From Trissonchulus latispiculum (Eukaryota; Nematoda; Enoplea; Enoplida; Ironidae), in the NCBI GenBank assembly GCA_030248195.1, contig JASAND010027762.1, forward strand, positions 1-64,000: a stretch of DNA of 64,000 bases. Direction: 5' to 3'. Numbering within the stretch: the first letter of the stretch is position 1; each line of letters begins with the position of its first letter. Made by a program: the position numbers and the translations under genes. Below the pieces are notes generated by a model, which saw nothing but the letters and a program-made list of their open reading frames with translations, had not been told where the DNA came from and searched no databases. Shown here one piece after another: positions 11,244 through 21,718 of this stretch.

Positions 11244-11394
11244 CTTATCCTCTGGTAGAAACCGAGCCGGGTAAACGTTCGGTAAGTCTGCGTGGTCTGG
11301 CCCCGCACTGGACCAATCGCTCTAGCAGGTAGAGCGAGATGGTCGGCAACAGGAAACCGAGCATTCCGCGGTTGGATCCGGCCATTCAATATAT

Positions 11395-11784
11395 TAAATT
11401 CAAACCAACCATCGCCGTGGATTTCGTCAAGAAAAGCGTTGTTAGCCTCAATGCTGCGCTTACAGGTTTGGACAAATCTTTCTGCCTCACTATTGGATGA
11501 AGGATGGTATGGTGCTGTGCGGATATGTTCAATGTAACTCTGTTTGCAGAATTCGTTTAACTCGAAAGACGTAAATTGAGGACCATTGTCACTTACCAGT
11601 GTCTCAGAAATACCATACCTCGAGCAGAATTGATGGAGTACTGGATTAAATTGGCAGTTGTCGTAGAGCTCTTTTCGATCACCTCAGGAAATCTGGAATA
11701 ACTGTCAACTATAATCAACCACATTTTGTTGTAGAAAGGGACGGCAAAATCAATGTGAACTCTTTCCAAATGCCTTGTTGACAC
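11395..11784 (-). pseudogene. Ty3/gypsy integrase relic
   Basis: The minus strand reads, in two frames, an rve integrase core. One frame has HIDFAVPFYNKMWLIIVDSYSRFPEV (first catalytic Asp), in the ORF 11784-11593. Downstream, around 11620-11450, the translation has LVSDNGPQFTSFELNEF (second Asp) and APYHPSSNSEAERFVQT (Glu). There is no reverse transcriptase nearby, so this is a fragment. In the right palindrome arm most of this relic is replaced by a GA-only tract. Confidence 0.75.
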
Positions 11785-11888
11785 TGGTCAGGAAACATTT
11801 TCTTGTTTTGTAGGGAAATTGGCTCTTGTTGCTTTTTTTCACAACTCTTCTAGGTCATCGATATGGCGGTCAATGCTTGGCCACCTGG

Positions 11889-12437
11889 GGCCGGTTCCAT
11901 AAAAGTTTGCGAGTACTAGACTCGACAACTACACTCATGCTAGTTGTCGAGTCTAGTGCCTCAAGTGTACCATAAAACGCTTGCAGTCGAGTAGCTACTA
12001 GCACTCGACTTGCGAGTCTAGCTTCTCACAAGTTTGAACACTAGTAGACTAATCGGGTTCCATAAAACTTTCGTCTTGCCTTGCAGTACGCTACAGCATC
12101 CGTCAGTTCTCAGTCTATGACTGAGAAGTGTATTAAGTTTGAAACTTTTTCATTTTTTATCAAAATAGGCTCAAAATCAAGAGACGCACGTTTTTGAATC
12201 TTTTTTCGAATGTCTGCAATTTTTACAAAGTTTCGTTGAGATTTGAATTTTCTGCGATTTTTTTATATGATTATGATTATTTTTTGGCGAAGTCGCACTC
12301 GCAGTGTTAGTCCTCGTACTAGCACTGCTGGTTTGTCGAGTCGCCGCACTTGCTTAGCTAATTTCGTCGAGTCACACTAAAAGTTTTATGGTACACTAGT
12401 ACCAGCATTCGAGTCAGAGTTTTATGGAACCCGCCCC
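11889..12437. mobile_element. MITE with GGTTCCATAAAA inverted ends, left arm apex
   Basis: About 550 bp with imperfect TIRs: GGGGCCGGTTCCATAAAA at the left end, and TTTTATGGAACCCGCCCC at the right. Further ACTCGAC/GTCGAGT and CCATAAAA motifs recur inside. It is non-coding. A partial second copy starts at 12443, the right arm has a matching element at about 13315-13793, and a related element lies at 62936-63480. All share the internal phrase CTTAGCTAATTTCGTC. Confidence 0.6.
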
Positions 12438-12546
12438 TGGTTCCGGTTCCATAAAACTGACTTCCATGCTGGCACTAGCATGTGACAACTCGCAATGCTA
12501 GTTCTAGTCGTGTTCCATATAACCTTTCGTTGAACTAGACCAAATT

Positions 12547-13218
12547 AGCTAAGCGAGTTCGGTAATCAAAAGCTAGAGGTAGGCGAGTGCTAGGATGGAG
12601 GCGAGCCGAGACAAACCGTAATCCAAAAAATGCAAACAAGAAAAGAAACTTCGGAATGCCGACACCCAAGAAGTGGAATGTGCTGTTCTCGAATTTTAGT
12701 CGATATCGATGAAAACTGAAAAAGCTATTTAACATTAATTATCACTTCTCTAGTCAAAATAGACTAGAGATAGAGAACTAGACAAATGCTAGTAGCACAT
12801 TAGTAAGGAAAGAACCAGTTTTAGTGAACCCACTTAAGGGGGGGGGTCGCTTTTTTGGGCGATTTTTCGACCTTCTCCGATTTTGCTCAATTTTACATAT
12901 TTTGTACTCCCAATGGGCTCGCGAAACAAGACAAGTGCGTTTTGCGCAATATGCTCTCGTCGTAGAGTCCTCAAAGGTGACCCGACATGTGTTAAACATA
13001 GAAAAATGAAAAAGTTAGGTAAAAAGTTGTGTCCAAAAGTGTTTCGCTGTGAAGAGACCAGTCTGAAATTTTCACCCGTAAGGACATAATGTGAGTGCAG
13101 CGAGAGGGAGAGAGAGAGGAAGAAAGAAAGGGGGGAGGAGGAGGGGGAAGAGAGGAAGAAGGGAGAAGAGAGAGGGGGGGGAGGAGAGGGAGAGGGGAGG
13201 GGGAGGGGGGGAGGAGAG
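12547..13218. other. Loop (spacer) of the giant inverted repeat
   Basis: About 670 bp between the two arms with no clear counterpart on either side. It contains short ORFs. The one starting at 12913 would give a 58-residue Cys- and Lys-rich peptide with a C-x2-C pair (CAIC). I do not recognise it. The last ~120 bp, from 13100, is a purine-only GA tract. Confidence 0.7.
13100..13217. repeat. Purine-only GA tract at palindrome apex
   Basis: About 118 bp almost entirely G and A (GAGGGAGAGAGAGAGGAAG and similar), with no arm partner. See the finding on possible artefact. Confidence 0.8.
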
Positions 13219-13314
13219 CTAATTTGGCGTGTTCAACGAAAGGTTATATGGAACACGACTAGAACTAGCATTGCGAGTTGTCACGATGTGGCCACGGAAG
13301 TCAGTTTTATGGAG

Positions 13315-13793
13315 AGGGGCGGGTTCTAAACTCGACTGATTGGTACTAGTGTCATAAAACTAGTGTGACTCGACGAGAAGCGAAACAGTCGCTCGACAAA
13401 CCAGCAGTGCTAGTAGGGATCTGGAGTGCTAGCCAAAAAAATCATAATCATATAACGCAGAAAATTCAAATCTCAACGAAACTTTGTAAAAATTGCAGAC
13501 ATTCAAGTAAAAACGTGCTTGTTTGGAGCCAAAAAAAAATGAAAAAGTTATCGACCCAATTTCACTTCCAGTCGAATAGACTAGAGAATCGGATCTATAG
13601 CGTATAGCAGACGAAACAAGTTTTATGGAACCCGATTAGTCTACTAGTGTTCAACTTGGAAGCTAGACTCACAAGTCGGGAGTGCTAGTAGCTACTCGAC
13701 TCAAGCGTTTATGTAGCACTTGAGGCACTGAGCTCGACAACTAGCATGAGTGAGTTGTCAGTCTGAGATACTCGCAACTTTATGGAACCAGGT
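13315..13793. mobile_element. MITE with GGTTCCATAAAA inverted ends, right arm apex
   Basis: Counterpart of 11889-12437, with many small indels relative to it. TTTATGGAACC ends are visible. Confidence 0.55.
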
Positions 13794-13910
13794 GGCCAAG
13801 CATTGACCATATCGATGACCTAGAAGAGTGTGAAAAAAAGCAACAAGAGCCAATTTCCCTACAACAAGAAAATGTTTTAAGTATCAACAAGGCATTTGGA
13901 AAGAGTTCAC

Positions 13911-14004
13911 AGAGGAGAGGGGGAGGAGGAGAGGGAGAGAGGAGAGAGGGGAGGGAGAGGGGAGAGGGAGGGAGAGAGGAGGGAGGGGGGAGGGAGGGGG
14001 GGGG
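13911..14004. repeat. Purine-only GA tract replacing integrase relic
   Basis: About 94 bp of G and A sitting exactly where the left arm has about 320 bp of ordinary sequence (11432-11755). The flanks match the left arm immediately on both sides. Confidence 0.8.
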
Positions 14005-14207
14005 TCGACGAAATCCCGGCGATGGTTGGTTTGATTTATATATTGATGGCCGGTCCAACCGCGGAGATGCCGGTCCCTGTTGCCGACCATCTCGCTCTAC
14101 CTGCTAGAGCGATTGGTCCAGTGCGGGGCCAGACCACGCAGACTTACCGAACGTTTTACCCGGTCTCGGTAGAGTTTACATTAGCCAGAGGGGAAGATGA
14201 AGTGCTT

Positions 14208-14865
14208 TAAGGTGGTGATTCCGTTTGGGCACATATTATTCGTTGACGGTTCAAATCAAGATGAAACTTGATGGAACTTTCCAAAATAAGTTCTTTTAGC
14301 ATTCTAACACCCTCTGCGCAATGCTGCTTCAAAACTTCGACGTCTCCGTTCAGGGCGGTTTTTGCCGATTTTTGACATTAAACAGTAGCTGCATAGCGCT
14401 GATTATTTTCATTCGAAAGATCTTGTTGAGCTCTACATTTTTGCTTTTCGAAGCACCTTTCTAGCTTTTCTCTATAGTGACTTATAGCTGATTTCTAATA
14501 TTTTGGCATTGAAAATTTTTCATTTTTGCAGAAATCAAATAATCCGCCATCTCTTGAGCTACGCAAGCCGTAAAATTAAACTAAGGGTATCATTTTGAAG
14601 GTCTCGTCGAGGCCGATTATTCATGGCACTGCAATTTTCTAAATGCTATTCCGTACGCTGCTATCATAAAAATGTAATTTTTGCAAAAACATGACCAATT
14701 TATTCCAGCGATTGTGGAGCATTTACTATACAAGCTAGAGGGTTGTCATTCACTAGACGTGTTTTACACAAAAATACCCAGGGAACCTTTTCAGTTTCTC
14801 CGATTGCTGCTTTCTAGCTAAAGTGCTCGCTTGCAAAAGTTGGAAAAAGTAGGCTAAATCCAGGT
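14208..14865 (+). repeat. R1 repeat, right arm
   Basis: Palindrome counterpart of 10660-11243 with many small differences. It is clearly related to the diverged third copy at 41897-42560, which lies outside the palindrome, so R1 is a genuine dispersed family. Confidence 0.65.
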
Positions 14866-15133
14866 TGCGCATACATTTTAGTTAATTTCTTTATAACAAC
14901 GAGCGGTTTCATAATAATTAAAAATGGTCCCCAGCTATTTGATAGTAGAATCGAATGATGTGGTTGATGCCTCACGAAAAAATTTACTTTAATTTGCAAA
15001 AAAATCTAGAAAATTAAATTACTTCGAAAATGCAATAAAATAATTTCTGAGAACTCAGTGAAAGAGAAAGTATTAGGCTTCATTTCGATATAAAGATAGC
15101 TACTTAACTCCAAGGAATGAATGAGTAATAAGG

Positions 15134-15555
15134 TGTGGAATTATGAAATTCTCAGTAAATAATTTGATTTCAGTAAAGATTAGAGGTTCGTGAAAGAGTG
15201 TGCAATATGCCTGATTGTTCCCTACTTAATCGCTAACCTATTGAATAAAGACGACACAACTCTAAATTTTAACACGAGTTTACTTTACAAAAAAGATACC
15301 AAAATTCAACCAAAACAATATTATTCGAAACTCAAATAATTTTACAGACCGAAGCTTGAATATAAAAAAGATAAAGGCAAGCATAACATTTAAATTTACA
15401 AAGTTTCAGACAGAACACCTAAACAAACCTTAAACCCAAAGAGGGGATGAAAGCGGGGAGATGACCCCCCCCCAACCTAGAGTTTAGATTGATTTTTCAT
15501 GAAGTTAGCACCCACTTTTGAATATTTTAGGGTAAAATCAAGGAAATATTCTACA
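15134..15555 (-). repeat. 3' LTR (right arm)
   Basis: 422 bp. It shares termini with 20537-21106 but lacks the internal block. It is the better-preserved version of the left-arm LTR at 10044-10425. Confidence 0.85.
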
Positions 15556-16835
15556 GATTACCCCCTTTTTTGAAACGCGCGCCCTCGCCGCGGCCTCCAG
15601 GCACATAGGTTAGTAATAAAATTTGCGTTAGCCTACGTACCATAGCTACTAGTAAAGACAAAATGCGTTTTAGAAAATGGGAAAATTGATAAAATGTTTC
15701 CTCGGTTCACTTTGGACACCGGGAATTACTCGACCCCATTTTTTACTTTTGGGTTTTGCGGGACACGGGTAAAATCACGCCGGAAATACCGGGGGTACAT
15801 TCAACACATAAGGACTTGCTGTCATACAAATACAAAGAAGGGACAAACCTCAGCCGGATAGAGCGACATTACAAACCAGGAATAATCCGAAGTATAAATT
15901 TATAATATAATATAATGTATAGAAGTAATTAATCTGAGTGAACAAAAGCTCGAAAATGAGAGAAGAAAATAATATAAAAATATAAAGTAATGTAAAGGGG
16001 GAGGGAAGGGACAGAAGTATATAACAGAACAAACAAATAAGATAACATACGGCATGTTATATATGAGTAAATATAAGGATGATGTAAAGTAACAAACAAA
16101 AAACTGGGCAAAAGCCGGAATAATTGAGGCCGTTAATTTAGAGAGGGTAGGCAGAAACAGGCGGAACCGTTATGTCCCTGTGGGGAAAGAGGCACCGCAG
16201 GAGACGCCAAATCAGAGAAAGCGGAAAATAATAAGAATCAAAACTGGGTCCGGGCGACCGCCACCGTTACCTCCCTGTGGGGGAAGCGAGGCGGCGAGCA
16301 GCACGAACCCGCCGAGGTGCGGCACGGTGTTAAGAATACCCAGTACTTGCTATACGGTTAAAAATTAATATGATAAAATATAAGAAATACAAAATACCCA
16401 CCCTTGTATAATGTAAGAATTCAAAATTTCAAGGTGCAGAGAATAAGTATCAATAGAAAGGATTTATTCGTTTATTCCATTTTCGAAAAAAAATCAAATT
16501 TATTCAATTTGTAATAAGAATCAAATTTAATTAATTTGTAAGAGACATGAAATTTAATCAATTTTTATGAAAAGGCAGAAGAAATTTTATCATGAGGAAC
16601 AAGAGAAAAGTTTATCACGAAAGTGAATAGAAGAAATTATTGAATCAAGAAAGATACTAGAAGCAGTGCTACATGAAATGTTAGTGTGAGAATTTACGCA
16701 TGCAAGTGAAAAAAGTGAAAACAAATTTAGAGATCACAGAACCACCACCATTTATACCAATACGGGCCAACATAAACAAAGATATACCCACCCCGCCACA
16801 TATAATTACTGACGAGCCAACACTTTTGCCTCCCG

Positions 16836-17478
16836 CTAACGGCGGTCACACTCCCGAACATTCAAATCATGGAAAAGGGTAGGGAAAAGTTCGCGGCGTA
16901 CAATCATATAAATTTTGCCCATCCAGTTCTTTCCTGGTGGGTTACGAAGTCGGCGATTTCGTTCTCGTGGAGACAAATCTCTGAGAACAGAGGCGTCGAT
17001 GCCGCAGCCCCAAAAGGTGTCTGTGTCCACAGCCTGGGCCAGATAGGCAACAACAGTACTGTGGAGCCAACTGCGAAATTCGGGCACTGATGCGGCTTTC
17101 GCACGAACCACGTCTAACATGATTAGAACGCAAATTAGATGGCCTCTGCCCGACTTCGCATGCCACAAAGCTCTCAAAGGTGAGCCTTTTGGGACCCAGT
17201 GGACAAATTCTTCAGCCATATACTTGGCCTGAAATGGACATCCTAAAGCTAGCCGTGTAGCGAGCCGCTTCAGGTAGCAAGAACCAGTCATCGAATTTGC
17301 GAAAATTGTAAAGTTGTTCAGCTGTTGCAAATTCATGGTTTCCCCATTTGATGTAGGGTATGGCGGTTGAATTGGACTCGGGATCGGGCCGAACCGGCCA
17401 CATGTTCGAAGCAATACAACCGGTCCCTTTAAAGTAAAAGACATGCTCAACAAAGTGAGCGTTTTCCAGAGAATTCAT
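16836..17478 (-). pseudogene. NADAR (YbiA-like) domain protein, right-arm copy
   Basis: Same domain as 8048-8663. The N-terminal half is a clean 88-codon ORF (17478-17212) starting MNSLENAHFVEHVFYFKGTG and containing the EFATAEQLYNF active-site block. The C-terminal half (17453-16836) contains VRAKAASVPEF, FWGCG and the PGKNWMGK block. The halves are again offset by one base near 17230. The shared break means it predates the inverted duplication, or the two arms derive from one molecule. Confidence 0.8.
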
Positions 17479-20400
17479 GGGGTGGGTCTACAAGGTCTCA
17501 ACCAGATTTTCGACAAAATTTTCCATATTGAGGAGATACGCTCAATATGATCAATAAATTTGTAAGGTGGACTTTTTGCCATGAGATAGGCCGGGTAGAT
17601 GTACAGGTAAGGAAAAATTTGAGCCGATGCTGCTGCTGTAGCCGCCCACAGATGAGGTCCGCGGCACACTAGGCGAAAAGAGTCGAACTCAAGCACGTCG
17701 CCCCGAAAAATAGGTGGAAAATCAATATTAACAGTGCAAACTTGCAAATCAAAAGAATAATAGGGGGCACCATCCAAGGTGTTGTGCTGCAAAGTTTCAA
17801 CAGAAATTTCAATATTAAACTGAGGGCAAACTTCTTTGAGCTGTGCCGAGAAACTATCAAAAACAGTTTTAGAAACAGCAAAAGGCATGTTATCGCGAGT
17901 AAAAGCTCGATACCAAAAGTTATGAAATGCCACAAAATAAGGATTTAGGCTAGAACCGTTAATTTTGGACCGAAGATCGGGGAGATTGGCAATTTGCCAA
18001 TACGGTTCAGCGTAGTTTCGAAAGGGGACGACGTGATCATAATAATTGATCATGTAGTGGACCGCGGGGCAAGAAGGAAAAGCCGACCTCTTGAGGGCCT
18101 GTGAATTTGCGCGTGCAGAATGGCATGTCCGGGTTAGCGCTTGTGTATTCGGGAGGACATTTGCGCATCTGATGTAACTCTACAGGCATTTGAGAATAGC
18201 CGCGCGCACGAATAATTTGAACCACTTTGAAAGGTCCACCTTTGGTTCGGCAGTGTACTCCGGTTGACAATCTGCCACAACGGTAGGAGTGACACCAGGT
18301 TGGAGAGCACCCGGCGTCAGGTGCCAAAGGTGCCCAGAAGTGCCCGGCGCTTCCCACAAATAATTGTTTTCCAGTTCCCAAATTACTGGATTTTCGAAAA
18401 CTTGTTGCTCCAGACGATCATAGTTGAAATTTGCTGTAGTACGTATGAGATATTGGCCCTCAGGATGCTGTGGAGTTGGGGGCTGATAGCGCAGTTGGGG
18501 CAATTGTTGCTGCACATGGGGTTCTGGGGCTGCAATTTGAATACCCTCATACAAATGTTGGCCATAAGATCTCGGGAGGACAGGGTAATAGCATGGATCC
18601 CCTTGGTTCAAAAGATTTCGGTTGGCCAACCTTTCTGGGGAGGCCAAAGGTGGATTTTGAGACGCAGGAGGGGGAACTTGCAAGGTGGAGAGGGAGGAGG
18701 CTGAGTATGATACAAAGGTGGGGCAGAGGGGCCCCCATGACAAATTGGGGTTTTTTGAATTTGAACGTGGGAAGGGGCGGTCTGCTGATTTGGCAACAGA
18801 TTTCCGTACTGGTCCCGGGGAAAAGTAATCCCGTCAATGTGTGAAGGCCGGGACATTTGGGTTGTTGACCCATTTACGTACGTATTTTGGGAATTTTGAA
18901 AATTTTGAGAATTTTAAAAATTTTGAAAATTTTCCCCAGAATGGACGGGCTGAGGTAGATACGTAGATGGGGGGGGGGTATAGGGTCCCCTCCAGTTCGG
19001 ACCATGAAGAACAGAATTTTGACTGTAGGCAGAATCATACACAGACCCTGCTTTAGAATCACCCGAATTGAGGGAGGATTGGCCAGGCGTAGCCTGAATT
19101 TGGGTGGACTGAAAAAACCCATGGTTTTGGGGAGGGCGCCCCCCCTACCTGCCTATTCAGAAGAAAACCCACACCATTTCGAATATTAGTGGAATTTTGC
19201 GGTATTCTTGGCTGAGAATACGTATTTTCGGGGGGTGCCGATGATTTAGGGGGGGCTTCCCCCGAGCCCAACAAGGCAGAAACAGCTTCTTGGGCCGCCT
19301 TGGCAGCGTCGAACCGGGGAGAAATAAAATTGTCAAAATCACGTCGAAAGTTTGAATTTTCTGAATGTTGGGGGGTGGTGGGTTTTTCTACAGGCTGGGG
19401 AGTGATTTGTGAGGGTGCAGAAACTGGCCCCCAAGCGTTTTTACCCGGGTCTTCCTCTGACTCTGTGTATAATTCTGGTCCGAATTTTGGGGAGGGACAG
19501 CCCTTGTAGATTGGGAGGGACGCAAATTTGATAGGTGTAGCTCAGTGGGTCCCCACCCCAAGTATTTTGCAGAGCACCAGAAAAATTAAGATTAATGCTG
19601 GAGGTTTTCCCTGTGGGGAAAATTTCTCCAGCAGTAAAATTACGTCTGGTGCGAGGGGGGGGTAGGAGGGCGGACACCCCCCCCCCCCGAAAAATGGTAG
19701 GTGAGGGAACTGAATTTTGGGGGAGTCGGTTTTCCAGATTTTCTGGTTGAGAAAAATCTTGGTTTTGGGGTTGGGGAAGTTCCCCCTGTGATTGATCAAA
19801 TTCAGAATTTGGGGGTGGCGACGAAATTATAACTTGGGGAGGTGCAGATTGAGGAATCTGCAAACTAAAATGGGGTGGATTATTTGAAACATTCTGCGGA
19901 GAATTTAATGAATTTTGGAGGAGATTGTGAGAATTTTGGGGGAGATTCTGGAAATTTTGAGGGGAATTTATAGGATTTTGGGGGAGGTTCTGAGAATTTT
20001 GGGGGAGATTTTCCGAGTTTTGGGGGGGATTTTGCAAATTTGGGGGGGGTTCGGTCCCCCTAACACCTCCACTGAGGTACACCTAGGCACACCCACAACA
20101 TTATCTGACCCCCCAACAGCCCCGAAATTTTGGGGGAGGTGAGAAATATTTTCGGGGAGATCATTAGAATTTGGGAGGGAACTCTGGAAGTTTTGGGAAA
20201 AATTTTGAAAATTTTGGGGGAGGCTCCGTCCCCCCACCTCCCCTACGGACAACGGTGCCGATACGCCAGCACCCCCAGAAATTTGGGGGGGGAGTTGAAC
20301 CCCCCAACTCAGTTCCCCCCGAATTTGTAGACCGGCGTTTTTGGAAAAATTGTTGATTTAAAAAACGTTTAAAAAAATTCAAATTTCAATTTAAAAATTT

Positions 20401-20518
20401 ATCAGAAGTTTCGGGTGCTTGCCCGGTTGGTAATTCCGAAAAAAGTCGGGCAGTGTCGTCACGCAATTTTTTAAGGTAGCGAGCAAGTCGGGAGGAAGAA
20501 TCAGACATATTTACTCAA
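17475..20518 (-). pseudogene. Gag-like protein, Pro/Gln/Asn-rich (right arm)
   Basis: Right-arm counterpart of 5017-8052, starting at the ATG complement of 20516-20518. The longest open pieces are 20082-19441 (213 codons, PQN-repeat region) and 18053-17475 (192 codons, globular C-terminal part). Frame changes fall at homopolymer C/G runs, and the run lengths differ between the two arms. Such indels are typical both of replication slippage and of long-read homopolymer error. The true protein may therefore be continuous. Confidence 0.5.
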
Positions 20519-20536
20519 AAGTTACAGTCGCCAGTT

Positions 20537-21106
20537 TGTGGAATTATGAAATTCTCAGTAAATAATTTGATTTCAGTAAAGATTAGAGGTTCGTGAAAGA
20601 GTGTGCAATATGCCTGATTGTTCCCTACTTAATCGCTAACCTATTGAATAAAGACGACACAACTCTAAATTTTAACACGAGTTTACTTTACAAAAAAGAT
20701 ACCAAAATTCAACCAAAACAATATTATTCGAAACTCAAATAATTTTACAGACCGAAGCTTGAATATAAAAAAGATAAAGGCAAGCATAACATTTAAATTT
20801 ACAAAGTTTCAGACAGAACACCTAAACAAACCTTAAACCCAAAGAGGGGATGAAAGCGGGGAGATGACCCCCAAACCAAACCTAAATTGGACGCCGACGT
20901 AGCAGAAAAATAAGCGAGCGCCCAAACAACCGGTTGACACGAAGTTTGAATCTAGACTGAATGAATTTGCGCTCAAAATGAAAGAGAAAGTGAATTAGCT
21001 ATGTACGGCGTTGGACCGTACACAGCACTAGAGTTTAGATTGATTTTTCATGAAGTTAGCACCCACTTTTGAATATTTTAGGGTAAAATCAAGGAAATAT
21101 TCTACA
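20537..21106 (-). repeat. 5' LTR (right arm)
   Basis: 570 bp, matching 4421-4988 in reverse complement. It carries the internal ~150 bp block missing from the 3' LTR. Confidence 0.85.
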
Positions 21107-21357
21107 AAGGGTTCAAACTGCAGGGTTTTTTTGGCTTTCGGATTTGCGTCAACCTTGCTTCTCCAAGGAATCACCACTTAACTAAGAAGTATTATGAAAA
21201 TAATAAGAATTAAGTTTATCCTGAGTTCTGATCGCTCTGTATTGATAAAGTAGTTATTGCTGTATTAAGCTACAGATACACATCAGGCGAGAAACCAACA
21301 CCGGCCCAGAATTCCGAAGGATTGTAACTGTCGCTAGATAGGTTAGAGCTCCATCAG

Positions 21358-21651
21358 TTAGGCTGGCGTAGCGAGAGCGACGTTGCTAAAGTAATGCATG
21401 GCCACCAGTTGCAAATCATTGACAGTAGTCACTCGTGCTAGCACAGTCCACCTACAGCAAACAACTCGCTTAAAATTCTGGAAACCACTGCCCAGCGTCC
21501 AGAGAGCAAGAACTTTATGACACTCTCGTAAGTTTATACACTGCACAATCAGACTATGGGATCCAATTTCTATCGCATCCGCATATAATCGAATAATCTG
21601 GAATGCTGCCTGTTGGTAAGAAAGAAAGCAAGTCATTTTATTATTAACCAT
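21358..21651 (-). CDS. Small ORF downstream of the IR gene, right-arm copy
   Basis: A 97-codon counterpart of the ORF at 3894-4169, unrecognised. It differs only near the N-terminus, where an indel changes the start. Treat it as hypothetical. Confidence 0.2.
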   Translation of the reverse strand: MVNNKMTCFLSYQQAAFQIIRLYADAIEIGSHSLIVQCINLRECHKVLALWTLGSGFQNFKRVVCCRWTVLARVTTVNDLQLVAMHYFSNVALATPA

Positions 21652-21718
21652 ATCATTTATTCACGGAAAATGGCATTGTTTTATTTTCACACTACATAAA
21701 AGTTTGAACATTCATATT

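Larger units (their letters stand above)
1..12546. repeat. Left arm of giant inverted repeat (palindrome)
   Basis: This arm is the reverse complement of 13219-25532. Base 1 pairs with base 25532, and bases near 12440-12546 pair with 13219-13327. Gene by gene it holds the same cargo as the other arm: IR receptor, LTR element and R1 repeat. The two arms are close to identical over the first 9-10 kb. They differ by many small indels and some block replacements nearer the centre. Because pairing is already in register at base 1, the repeat probably extends past the left edge of the window, so the true arm length is unknown. Confidence 0.95.
15134..21106 (-). mobile_element. LTR retroelement with NADAR, right-arm copy
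   Basis: Palindrome counterpart of 4421-10425. LTRs are at 20537-21106 (5') and 15134-15555 (3'), and the TSD AAGG is at 15130-15133 and 21107-21110. The interior includes a PBS-like TGGCGAC complement just below 20537, a purine-tract complement at 15561-15571, the Gag-like region (20518 down to 17475) and the NADAR region (17478 down to 16836). The 3' LTR again lacks about 150 bp present in the 5' LTR. The reading frames are somewhat better preserved than in the left arm. Confidence 0.85.

Noticed and set aside
16869..17090. ORFs antisense to the NADAR region
   Set aside because: Frames opposite a real domain. No independent features.
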